Below, one piece after another: positions 49,991-62,767 of a stretch of DNA of 64,000 nucleotides; within the stretch, counting starts at the first letter, position 1; each line of letters starts with the position of its first letter. This stretch comes from Odobenus rosmarus divergens (Eukaryota; Chordata; Mammalia; Carnivora; Odobenidae). The notes below the pieces were generated by a model, which was not told where the DNA came from, searched no databases, and saw nothing but the letters and a program-made list of their open reading frames with translations. The position numbers and the translations under genes are program-made. The stretch lies in NCBI RefSeq assembly GCF_000321225.1, contig NW_004451675.1, forward strand, positions 240,962 to 304,961. The letters run 5' to 3'.

Positions 49991-50085
49991 CATGGTGGTA
50001 AATGACAGGGAGGAGCAGTTCTACCACTCTCTGGCCATGTGACGTTGGCCCAGCCACTTCCCTTCTCTTTAAAAACAGGTTTAAG

Positions 50086-50283
50086 TGGCGCCTGAGTGGC
50101 TCAGTTGGTTAAGCGTCCAACTCTTGGTTTTGGCTCAGGTCATGATCTCAGGGTCATGAGACCTAGCCAGCCCCACATCGGGCTCCACGCTCAGCAAGGA
50201 GTCTGCTTCCCCTCTCCCTCTGCCCCTCCCCCCACTTGTGCTCTCTGTCTCTCTCTCAAAAAAATAATACATCTTAAAAGAAA
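50086..50283 (+). mobile_element. CAN-SINE, sense, abutting an L1
   Basis: Head 'ggcgcctgagtggctcagtt', pyrimidine stretch 'tctctgtctctctctcaaaa' and A-rich tail; it passes directly into L1 sequence without its own clear target-site duplication. Confidence 0.9.
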
Positions 50284-50801
50284 TAGCCCGTATGTCTATT
50301 GACAGATGAATGGATAAAGAAGATGTGGTGTGTGTGTGTGTGTGTGTAATGGAATATTCCTCAGCCATCAAAAAGAATGAAATCTTACCATTTGCAAGTA
50401 GTGCATGGATGGAACTAAAAGGTATTATGCTAACCAAAATAAGTCAATTAGAGAAAGACAATTATCATATAATTTCACTCATGCGTGGAATTCAATAAAC
50501 AAAACAGAGGATCATGGGGAAGGGAGGGAAAAATAAAATAAGACAAAATCAGAGAGGAAGACAAACCATAAGAGACTCTTAACTACGGGAACAAACTGAG
50601 GGTTGCTAGAGGAAAGTGGGGTAGGGCATGGGGGTAACTGGGTGATGGGCATTAAGGAGGGCACATGATGGAATGAGCACTGGGTGTTCTATGCAACTGA
50701 TGAATCACTGAACTCTACCTTTGAAACTAATACTACACCATATGTTAATTAACTGCATTTAAATAAAATAAAAAATTTTAAAAATGATAAAAATAAAAAC
50801 T
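50284..50801 (+). mobile_element. L1 3' end, 5'-truncated
   Basis: 'aatggaatattcctcagcca' to 'ccatatgttaattaactgca' is a carnivore L1 3' end. The duplication 'aaaaacaggtttaa' (50071-50084) / 'aaaaacagatttaa' (50802-50815) flanks SINE and L1 together. Confidence 0.88.
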
Positions 50802-50869
50802 AAAAACAGATTTAATTAATCCTTGTCCTGCCCACCAGCTCTATTTGTCCTTCATGAATTTGGCCAAGG

Positions 50870-51060
50870 GCTCAGACTTTGGAATTACACTTATCTCAAC
50901 TAAAATCTCTGTTCTATAATTCCTGAATCACTGTTTTGGGCAAGACTTGACTTCTGTGACCTTCAATTTCCCTGTCTGTTAATAAAATATAACTTTCTTA
51001 AATGGTTTGTTATGATGACTAAAATGGGAGCTAATGGATGTGAAATGCCTGGCCCATGAT
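50870..51060 (+). mobile_element. MIR SINE relic
   Basis: 'ctcagactttggaattacac' to 'gaaatgcctggcccatgata' matches MIR. Confidence 0.6.
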
Positions 51061-51849
51061 AGGCAAGAAATAAAAAAGAAGGATCTTTCTGATCCTCTTT
51101 CCCTAATAGTGATAATCTTCTCTCTGTCTGTTGTTCGAGGTCCCCCGATAGCATGTGACTGGAGCTGGCCAAAAAAATCTCCCCAAGGACCTTGAGCTAG
51201 TCTCACCACAGAGAATCCTTTTGGTTAGGGCAGGAGTTGACCTTCCTTCCCCTCCAGCCCTCTAACCCAGAAGAGCCTTAAAATAAAATGTACAGGCTAC
51301 TGGTTCCTTCCAGTACAGCAAGGCCATATGGGGGAAAATGAGTATCCCCAGCTGCCCTCTTCCAACCCAGCTAACCCTGGTAGCGAGGAGCTAAGAATAA
51401 CCATTGGGCTTTTGGCACAACCTGCGTTATGGTTTCCAGTTCTCCAAAGAGTTACTTATGATGCCATCTTCTGGGACAGGCCTTTAAAAGCCCTCTTCCT
51501 GTGTATCTCTCACCCTTACTTTCCTGCTGACCTCCAGTGATTGAATTAACACCCTGGGCACCTGCACCACTCTCCCTATCCAGAGCCCTAGGACCCTTGA
51601 ATCTTTTCAAGATGATAATTGGTGTTTTCTAAATCCTCATTCCCTTTTCTGCCTCCGTGGAAGTTATGAGGCACTCCTTCTCAGCTTTCTGGCCCACTCC
51701 CATGTAGCTCTTCAGAAGGCACAATGGGACTCCCAGCACAGGCAGGGTCCTAGACCCATCAAGCCCCAGCGCTCCTGAAACAACAGTGCCCCCCTTCCTC
51801 TTGTGGGAACCACCATGTTAGAGCTCTTACAGTCCCTAGAAACATCTAA

Positions 51850-52040
51850 ACCAATGTTTCTCAACAGGGATGCTGGTGACATTGTCAGAGGAATAATTTT
51901 GCATTGTGCAGGATATTCTTGCATATTGGAATATGTTTATGTTTAACATGTCTGGCACCAGCCCACTAAATACCAGTAGGATCTCTGTCACTGTATCAGG
52001 CCACACTTCCCCCACATATATCTAGCATCCACTAGGAAAG
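51850..52040 (+). mobile_element. MER5-like hAT-Charlie relic
   Basis: 'ccaatgtttctcaacaggga', 'tttgcattgtgcaggatatt' and 'cactaaataccagtaggatc' follow MER5-type elements. Confidence 0.55.
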
Positions 52041-52224
52041 TAGTTCACTCCAGTACCAGCCACTAATTGTTGCCAGCCTCCTCAAGATACTAATATGGAG
52101 AGTGAAGCCCAAAAAGAGAGAGAGATGGACTATGAGCCAACCCATTTCCTGATCTCTCTGACACCAAGTCCTGTCATCAGCCCTGCTTTCTTCTCTCCTC
52201 CTCCCCTCTTTGTGGAGAACACAT

Positions 52225-52400
52225 GTTGTGAGGGTAATGGGCTTGGACCCCAGCTGTGTAACCTTGACTAAATTACCTAACTCCTCTGAACCTCAGTCTT
52301 CTCATCTGTAGAATGGTGAATAGTGTTAGAATGGCACCTTCCTACATGTCATTTATTGAACACTTACTATGTGCCAAGCACTGTGCTCAGTGTTTTCCAA
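52225..52400 (+). mobile_element. MIR/L2-like relic
   Basis: 'tgaacctcagtcttctcatc' fits the MIR core; followed by 'gaacacttactatgtgccaa', an antisense MIR-type end. Confidence 0.5.
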
Positions 52401-53116
52401 TTTTCATCTCTTCTGTTACCACTCTCTCTTATTCTCACCTATCTCTGCTCTCTTTCTGAATTCCATTCCTGCCCCTTGTCTTCTGCCTTCCACTCTCTTC
52501 TCCCTTTCCTTCCCATTAACTCTCTCCCTACTCTTTTTGTCCTTTCTCCTTCTTGTTCCCTTCCCCTCTGAATTCCTTCCCTTGCCTTTCCCTTTTTCTT
52601 CTTTCTTTTCCCCACATTTCTCTGTCCCTGGGACTTGCAGCAATGTTACATCAATCCTCCACATCAGGACCATGATTTCAAATGGTAAAAAGACTGCAGT
52701 GTTATCATCAGCAGAGGCTTGGAAGTACAGTAGAGCCTGGAGCCAGATCACGTCCAAGGGTCAGCAGATCTTACTCAAAAATTCTCTAGGGTGAAAGACC
52801 TTGGAGCAACACTGCTTTGGTCAGTTGACTTGTGATACTGTCTAAATACTTCTTCTTTCTAGCTGGTCTCCAGCCTGAATTGAACATACCATCTGCCCCC
52901 CTTCCCTTTTTCTCCAGGGCAGCCAAGATCTCTCTGAGATAGGGTGCTGGCCTTCCACCCAACCAGTACCAGGCTTGCTTAGCCCATGGACAAGGCTAGT
53001 GGTTTGGGGACCAAAACATCAAACCACAACCATCAAGCCTAATCTTGGTCTTTTTCCTCACCACTTAAGTGGGTGTTAAATTCTCTTTCCTTTCTCCACA
53101 AGATACAAAATGAGTT

Positions 53117-53194
<78 letters not shown>
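53117..53194. repeat. (TC)n-(AC)n compound microsatellite
   Basis: About 13 TC units pass directly into about 26 AC units in intron 5. Confidence 0.97.
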
Positions 53195-53196
<2 letters not shown>

Positions 53197-54055
53197 TTTC
53201 TGAAGTACTGAAAACCAGGAAAACCAACTAGCAGGAAGATGGTGCATCTTCCTAGAGGCTGGTGCTTGCCATGGCCACTCATAAAACAGAGAGGTTGTTC
53301 ACCCCTTAGAAACTGTTCAAGCCTTGGCCACTTCCCTATATAATTTATAGGCGATAATGTGATGATCTGTTGACAAGTCACTATAGTAAAAACAGCTCAC
53401 ATGTGTTTACAACTCCTGAACTGTGATAAGGAACCACCATTATATGAGGGAGTAGGCTCCCCTTCAAGGTACATTTAGATTGGACATTTGGAAACACTTC
53501 CTGGCTGATTAACTCACTTTGTGAAGGGACAGTGGGGAATCTTCTTCCCTAGATTTTTTTTTTTAAGTGACAAAATTTCTAGCAAAAGAAATGGCATTTA
53601 TGCCAAGAGACAGGGGAATTGACAGGATAAATTACTGTGGTCCCTTGGAAATCCTGGTGTCTTTATGTTAGGAGTTGATTTCTAAAGTTTATCTCCTAGA
53701 AAGACTCCGTGTTGGGATGCCTGGGAGGCAGGTTCTGGCTCTGGCTGTAGCTGGGATATTAGAACTGTAGTCAGGGAGACCATGTGCCTGGCCCATTGTG
53801 TTGATTTGGTTAGGCTTTCCCGTCTCTGTCTCAGGAAACAGGAGGGGCACGGGGACCTGGAAATTCCATGTGCTAACCCGTATCCTGACCAGGGAAGATG
53901 AGTAGTTACCAGGATGTCAGGATTTGGGGAAAAAAAAAAAAAGAACAGCCTTGTTCCTTGTCAATGAAGCACCAGCAAGAGAAACAATGAGCTCTTCTTA
54001 GAGAACCTGGGGAGGGGAGGACAACCAAAGACATTCTCTCTGAGCTTATTTTTAA

Positions 54056-56045
<1,990 letters not shown>

Positions 56046-56202
56046 AGCTTTGGAAGCCCCCATTTTCTCACCCCACTCCACTCCCCTTTTCAGATATCTT
56101 CTGCCTGTTATAACTCTCTACTACTTCTCTGCAGTGCCTTGGGGAATTTCCTCTTTTGATGTACAGTCTGTCATGAAGATGTTCCTGAGTTCTATTTGCT
56201 GC

Positions 56203-56262
56203 ACCTCCCCCCCTTTTCCTCCTTTCTCTTTTTTCCCTTCCTATCTGACCCTCCCATGGCAC
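56203..56262 (+). promoter_or_regulatory. Pyrimidine-rich (UC-rich) element of the AR 3' UTR
   Basis: A nearly pure C/T stretch begins about 160 bases after the stop and ends with 'gaccctcccatggcac'. The corresponding UC-rich region of human AR mRNA binds HuR and poly(C)-binding proteins and affects mRNA stability and translation (established for human). Here the U-runs are shorter and broken by C-runs, but a CCCTCCC-type core survives as ACCCTCCCA at about 56249. Orthology is by position and flanks; binding in this species is inferred. Confidence 0.7.
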
Positions 56263-58193
56263 TTTCAGACTCTGCTCCCTGCCATGGCTCTTATCTGTAT
56301 TTTGAATGGTGTTGTATTTCTTTAAATCTGTGATGATCCTCATGTGGCCCAGTGTCAAGTTGTGCTTGTTTATAGCACTGCACTGTGTGCCAGCCACACA
56401 AACGTTTACTCACCTAATGCCACGGGAAGTTTAGAGAGCTGAGTATCTGGAAAAACAAAAACAAAACAAACAACCCCCCTAAAACCAAAAATCCTGTAGG
56501 GTTTTTTCCTCTTAAAAAAATAGAAAAACAAACAGAATTCCCCCAACGAGGCCAACAGTGACTAGAATAAGGTGAAAATTGCAAGCCCATGGGGAGTCAC
56601 TGCTTTTTTTTTTTTTCCCAAGTTCAGCCTCCCTGGGAGACTTTATTTTCTGCCAATGGCTATTGCCATTAGAGGGCAGGATGACTGCAGAGATGAGTTA
56701 GGAGGGGGGAGACAGAATTAAGAGAGGACAAAGAGGACAGATGGATCACCAGTATCTGCCCACAGCCTTGGCCCCTGATGGCTAGACTGCTTAACTGCAG
56801 TGCAATTCATTGTACTGAAAATGTGCTTCTTGTTTGAAAACGTGTCTGCATGTGAACGCCTCCCCTCCAGCCAATCCTTTTTCTCTCTCACCCTCTGTCT
56901 CCACCCTCAAATTGACTTTCAATAAGCTTTTCTAAGAGCTTTGGACTGAATGTTCTCTTTAGCCAAAACTTGGCCACTTCCACTGAAGAGTCAGACCAGT
57001 AAGAAAGAAAGGAGAGATCTGACCCTTTGGAAGGCCCTATCCAGAGCCAGGTCTGCTTTCCCATTTGTGGGTCAGGGAAGAGGCTGGGGCTGGAGTCAGA
57101 GGAAAAAGAATCGATGGGTTGGTTGTTTTCCTGCTTAGGACACTGAAGATTTGATCACTCTTTGCCCTTACCTTTAAAAGACCCCAATGTTTTCTGCCTG
57201 ACTCCATGTGGCTGCAAGCTCCCTCTTACCCTCCCTTCAGTGTTTTGTGGGCCTGTACTTAACCAGACTGTATTACAGCCATGGTGGTGAGATTTGTCCA
57301 TTTATTTGGGCATGTTCACAGACTCTCTGCTAAGAGCTGGTACCACCAAGAAGGCTAGCAAGCCAGCAGTCTTGATGCCAGTAGGCTCAAAGACTTCTTA
57401 CCAAACGTCGTTCATCAACTATCAGATCTCTGGAGCCCTTAGACAAACTGGAAAGAAGGCATCGATGGGACTGGACAAGCCGGGCATCTTGCCCTTGTCC
57501 CCTAGAGATGATACCTTCCCACCAAGTGAAGAAATACCTACTTCTTCCTTCAGAGCAGCTAACAGGGCTATGCGGGTCAGGGTTAAAGAGAAAACTCAAT
57601 TACCAGGGTGAGAAGAATGAAGGCACTAGAACCAGAAACCCTGTAAATGCTGTCCTTGCCCCCCAGCATATCCACCTGCAGAAGTCATGGGAAGAAGAGA
57701 GAAGAAACTAAGAGGAGACTGACTACTAAATTAAAGTCTTCAAAGGCAAAATCTAAAGCCAGATGGGCACCATCTGGTCGGTTTACTCATCATCCTCCTC
57801 TGCTGCTGATTCTGGGCTCTGACATCGGCCATACTCACTCAGACCCCCCACCTTTGTTGCTGCCTCTCAGCCAGAGGGAGGCTGAAACATTTATACTACA
57901 GAACCATGACCTCCTTTGGAAAGGTCTGGTTTGCGTGGCTCCAATGGGCTGCCATCCATGAACTCAGGGTGTGCTCTTGGGACACTGGTTTCATATGGTC
58001 CTTTGGCATACCTCTCTTTTGCTGACTTTGTCCCCCAATCCTGAGTTCAGGGGGAATGCCCGCCTACTTTCTCATCTTGGCAACTGCCCCCTCACTTAGC
58101 TCTTACATTGATCTGCTAAATTCAAGAAATCAGGGGCCAGTTACCAAGCTGCCCATTTCCGTTGGTTCACTCTACTTATTGAGAAGATAGTTT

Positions 58194-58267
58194 CTGAGTG
58201 ACACACTATTATCTACATGGGTTTCCTCTTCTGAGTGACACGCTATTATCTACATGGGTTTCCTCCC
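58194..58267 (+). repeat. 37-bp tandem duplication in the AR 3' UTR
   Basis: Two adjacent copies start 'ctgagtgacac' at 58194 and 58231 and share 'ctattatctacatgggtttcctc'. They differ at one interior base (acacta/acgcta) and at their 3' ends. Confidence 0.9.
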
Positions 58268-61200
58268 CTGATTTCTGTGCTGATATTAATAGCCAAATGA
58301 ACTTGCAAAACAGCTTCTTTAAATAACAAGGGACAGGGGAACCTAAGATGGGTGATATACCAGTCCAAGACTGCTGAACAAAACTAAAACTGACAGGTTC
58401 TCTTTCTGGGGTAGGATAGACAAATCCTGGTTTTCTTCGTTAGGACATCATTTGGCTTATGTAAGTTCATGAGATTACTTCTGGCTGTTTTAAACAGAAA
58501 AAAAAAATCCATCACTCTTTTCAGTTATACTAGGCTATAGTTTAATAGCTCCTTTACATCTGATTTAAAATTATTTTCCTCTTTTATGGTACATGGATTT
58601 GATTATATCATTCTAATATCTCTCCTTGTAAATACTAGATGCTCTCCTTTTTATTTCTCTGACTACCGCATTTTTCACCTTTATGGATTTCCCAATTGTG
58701 ACTCTTGTCTTTATGAATATATATGTTTTGCATTTGTGAAAGCCAAAAATCAGCGAAACAGCAGTGTAAATTAAAAACAGCAACAACTAAACTACTCTGA
58801 AATTCTGAATGGCAAGACTAGGGAAAAACGGCCTAAACAAGGCTCTAGGCCTAGTGTTTTTGCACTGGGGTTTCAGTGAGTGAAGGAGATTTTAGCTTGG
58901 CTTTGTTCTCCCACAGATAAAAGGGGGATTCTCTTTTTTTCTTTTGGTCATTGATGTTCTCACCAGTGTAACTGACAGAAGTCTCATTTGGCATGCGTTC
59001 TGCTGTACAAACAGTTGATGTGGTTGGTACACTGTGGCTCACCCGTGAAGGCTCGGCTACCTCGATCCACTCACCTGGTGAGCTGAAAGATGAGGATCAC
59101 TCACCAGACAAGTCGTGGTAACTGTCTCCAAAGCAGTTTGCGGTGCTCGATGGGGATGGAGTGAGGAAGAGAAAACAAAGGAGCACCAGGGACAAGGCCC
59201 CATCTGTGCTACACGGCAGACAGCCGCCAGAGCCGCAGACTCTGTGGTCAAAGAAAAAGAGTCGTGTGGCAGTTTCAGCTCTTGGTCATTGAGCAGCTCT
59301 CCCAGGCCTGGCCTCTGAGCTGAGACAGGGGTTGAGTTCTTTGTTCCATAGCTTTTCTGTGCCACAGACAGTATCATTGTTCTTGGAGAGTTCATTATTT
59401 TTCTAATGAGAATGGAATTTTTTGAAGGATTCTGTCATATATCTTTGAAAAAGAAAATCGGTAATACACATATTTTTATGTATGTTCATTGGCACTAAAA
59501 AAGAAGGAAAAAAAAGCTTTGCTCTGTCCTTTGGATAGTTGCTGAGGTGATTCCAGGTTGGGAAATAATGTGCTGATGCTAGAGTCCCTCTCTGTCCATA
59601 CGCTACTTCTAAATCCATATAGGCCTATATAGCAAGAAGTATTCTATTTGCACTTTAAGAGAAAGTAGTTTCGTCATCCACATGATAGTAACACTACACA
59701 AATGACCTAACTTTGAGCTTCAAGTAGCTTCTAAGTGTTTGTTTCATTAGCCACAGCACAGACATGGCCTTGCCCTCTTTTCTCTCTTGATATTCTGCAG
59801 GGCTCAAAAGCCCAAGCCATTCCCGTCTACCCCACTCCATCCCTGTGCCAGGGTTGCACTTCATGAGACTCTCTCCAGACAGCCCTGTAACTATCCTTGC
59901 ATGGCTCTGGGGAGAGAAGAGGCTGACTACTAATTATCTTGTGCCAGTTGCCCAGGTGAGAGGGCACTGGGCCAAAAGAGTGGCCTTTGTGCTCAACCCC
60001 CTATAAGGGGTCATGGGAACCAGGAATGCTTAAGCACAGGATCCAATCCCAAACTTAGGGTCAAAATAAGCCATTTAGCATGTGCATTTTCTTGTAAAAG
60101 GAAATTTCTACCCCTGCTGCCTTTTATAGGCAGGTCTGTTTCTCACCACTAATCTCTTTGAAAATCTTTGAAAGCAGTTTTGTTTTTTTTTTAAAGACAA
60201 AGAGATGAAAGCATCACATTATGTAACCAAAGATTACACTGTATCTGCTAAGATACCAAAATTTAAGAGCAGGGAGGGAAAAAGCATTAGTGCCTCTTTG
60301 GTAAACTATCCAAAGACAGACTAAAGGACTTTGTTGTTGACTGACTTATAAGAGTTTTGTGGGTTTTTCCCCCAACAATATAAATGCTTAGAAAAGTAGA
60401 AGATAATTTTGAAAAAACTGGGTTTATAGGTCCTTCACTAAGTGATTTTATAAGTAGAACTAGCTTTCTTTTTCTCTAGTAGTTGCTGAGCAAATTCTTA
60501 AAGCTCCATTGTTGCATGGTTGGAAATGGAGCTGTCTTGGCCACTGTGTTTGCTAGTGCCCATGTTAGCATATCTGAAGATGTGAAGCCCTTGATGAGAA
60601 GGGGAGCATTTAAAGGACTAGATTTTGCACTAAAGGGACAGCAGGCAGAAATCCTCATTTCTGCCCACTTTGGACGGCACAAAAAGTTCTCTTGGGTTTA
60701 AGGCAGAAGGTTGAAATATATTGTAAATGAGTATTTGTATCCATGTTTCAAAATTGAATTATATATGTATAGATATAATGTGTTCTGATAGCTTTATCTT
60801 TCTCTGCACCTTTATATTTGGTTCCAGGTCATAACTGATACCATGTACTTGTGAGAGAGGCTACAGTTACATTTTGGAAGCTCTCTCAGAATGGAAAGAT
60901 ACCTGGGTTGATCAGATAACTAAGAGATCTCTGCCTCTATTGGGGCCTTACCCACAGGCCTAACAGAGGAGCGGAGGGGGAAAAGAATAGGGTACATGAT
61001 GTATTGCACTTTACTAGCCCAAGACAGATGAATGTTTAAAGGGTGGTGAGGACTCATTGGAATCAACTGGGATTTCCCATAGAGAAGGCCCAGACTTGGA
61101 GCCAAAGGCCCACCCAAATGATTAACTGATGGACCCCTGATGGGACCTGAGCGTTGGAAAAAGAGAAACATTCTTTGTTCTTCACCATCCTTGTGAGAAA

Positions 61201-62518
61201 AGGGCAGTTTCCTGCACTTGGGAACCTGGAGCAAGTGCTCCATCTTTTACACAATCCACTCACCTACGATTGAGGTGCTCTTGCTACTGGGTGTCTTATG
61301 TGCTCTAATTTTGGTTTTGGATATGTTCTGTAAAGATTTTGACAATGAAAATGTGTTTTTATCTGTCAAAAAATTGTCAGTGTACTAGAAGTTGTATCTC
61401 TGTAGATGCAGGTCCATCTCTGCCCTTGGGTAGGGATGTTTTCCTTCAATTAAGAAATTGACACTGGGGTCTGCTGCCCAGAGCCTCCCAACCTTAAACC
61501 ATTTCTAGGTGAAGGCAGAAAATTCCACATTAGTCACTCCTCCTCTTCAGATGCTTAGGCTGGGGTAACAAATAATTTGGAATGTTCCTGCCCCCAGAAA
61601 TTAGTGATAAGTATTTTAATTTAGCAGGTAGACTTTTAAAGGGAAAAATGGCCTTTGATGCAGTTTGGATTTATCCCCATTCGATTAAGCCAGAAAGTAA
61701 TATGCATTGATTGGTTACCAACCCCAATTCAGTATAGTGGGGATGCTGATTCCTCTCCTTACCTCACCTGTCTCTTAGCCTTCTTTGAAATTAAATGAGA
61801 AGCTATGGACTGAGTAGCCCCTGTAGCCTAAAACAGTCTCCACATGCACTAATTCATGAGGCTGTCTGTCATATGGCTGCAGATTCCACTGGCCACCAAA
61901 AACTGAAACACATTACGTACCCCAATGGAAAGAAATTCCTAAAATGTTGCTGCTTCTCTGGTGGCCCCCCTCCCTGGTTCTCCTTTACATTTTGGGACTC
62001 TGTTCCCTGCATTGCAGGCAGGCCAGGCCTGCAGCCTTTCCCAACCTTAGCCCTTGGTGCTAACTGTCCTGCAGTGAAGTGCCTGTGGGATTGTCCTATC
62101 CCATAAGCCACTCAGGTGCTGAGAGTAGCCACCATTGGGTAACCCAAGCAAAACAAACAACAAAAAAAGAGTCCCCTCACCATTCAATGACACCTTTCTG
62201 CTTTCCCCTAAACTGGAACATTGATTAGGGAGTACCTCAGATGTGACATTCTTATGCTGTCCTTGAGATTAATTTGGCAGCAAGAGGGAGCAGACAATGT
62301 AACCAGATGTAAGATTTAATTTTCAATGTTGAGGGAAAAAAGAAGAAAGCATCATATAAAGATTTTTTTTTAAAGAAACATTAATTTTGCTTGGAAGTTC
62401 TTTTGACGGGGCTTCAGTTCTTACAGCGGCACTTGGCCTCCACTGGGTAGCAGGACCAGCCCCAAGCGCTAGTGCTGTGTTTTTTGTAATCTTGGAATCT
62501 TTTGTTGCTCTAAATACA

Positions 62519-62524
62519 ATTAAA
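62519..62524 (+). terminator. Candidate upstream poly(A) signal ATTAAA
   Basis: ATTAAA lies in 'taaatacaattaaaaatgg', 228 bases upstream of the distal CATAAA. It is the second most common mammalian hexamer. Because the human transcript as I recall it continues past this point, I take it as an alternative rather than the main site. Confidence 0.45.
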
Positions 62525-62745
62525 AATGGCAGAAACTTGTTTGTTGGAATACATGTGTGACTCTGGGTTTGTCTCTGTCTCTGCTTTCAGAAATGTCATC
62601 CATTGTGTAAAATACTGGCTTGCTGGTCTGCCAGTTAAAACTTGGCCGCGGCCCCTGTTGTGGCTGCAGGCTCAAGTTATTGTTAACAAAGAGATTCAAG
62701 AAAAGCTGCTAATGTCCTCTTATCACCACTGTTAATTTGTTAAAA

Positions 62746-62751
62746 CATAAA
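62746..62751 (+). terminator. Main AR poly(A) signal CATAAA, cleavage near 62767
   Basis: CATAAA in 'taaaacataaaaccatctaaaatttca' corresponds to the end of the human AR mRNA as I recall it. A T-rich stretch (agagtttttttaatt, about 62781-62797) follows at the distance expected for a downstream element. Confidence 0.7.
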
Positions 62752-62767
62752 ACCATCTAAAATTTCA

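Larger units (their letters stand above)
56046..62767 (+). other. AR: AR 3' UTR (terminal part of exon 8)
   Basis: From the TGA the sequence runs about 6.7 kb without SINE or L1 insertion, unlike the surrounding introns. It keeps stretches I recognise from human AR mRNA, including the pyrimidine-rich element near 56203 and the final segment up to 'ctaaaatttca'. That end sits about 20 bases past a CATAAA hexamer at 62746-62751, which I take as the main poly(A) signal. The lack of transposons over this length is consistent with a selected transcribed UTR. Open reading frames within it are short and show no codon pattern, so I do not call genes there. Confidence 0.88.

Noticed and set aside
53065..53381. 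Frames rich in VCVCVC and RERERE
   Set aside because: Direct translation of the TC/AC microsatellite.
60483..60701. 72-residue frame in the 3' UTR
   Set aside because: Inside the AR 3' UTR, no similarity recognised and no evidence of translation; length is within chance.
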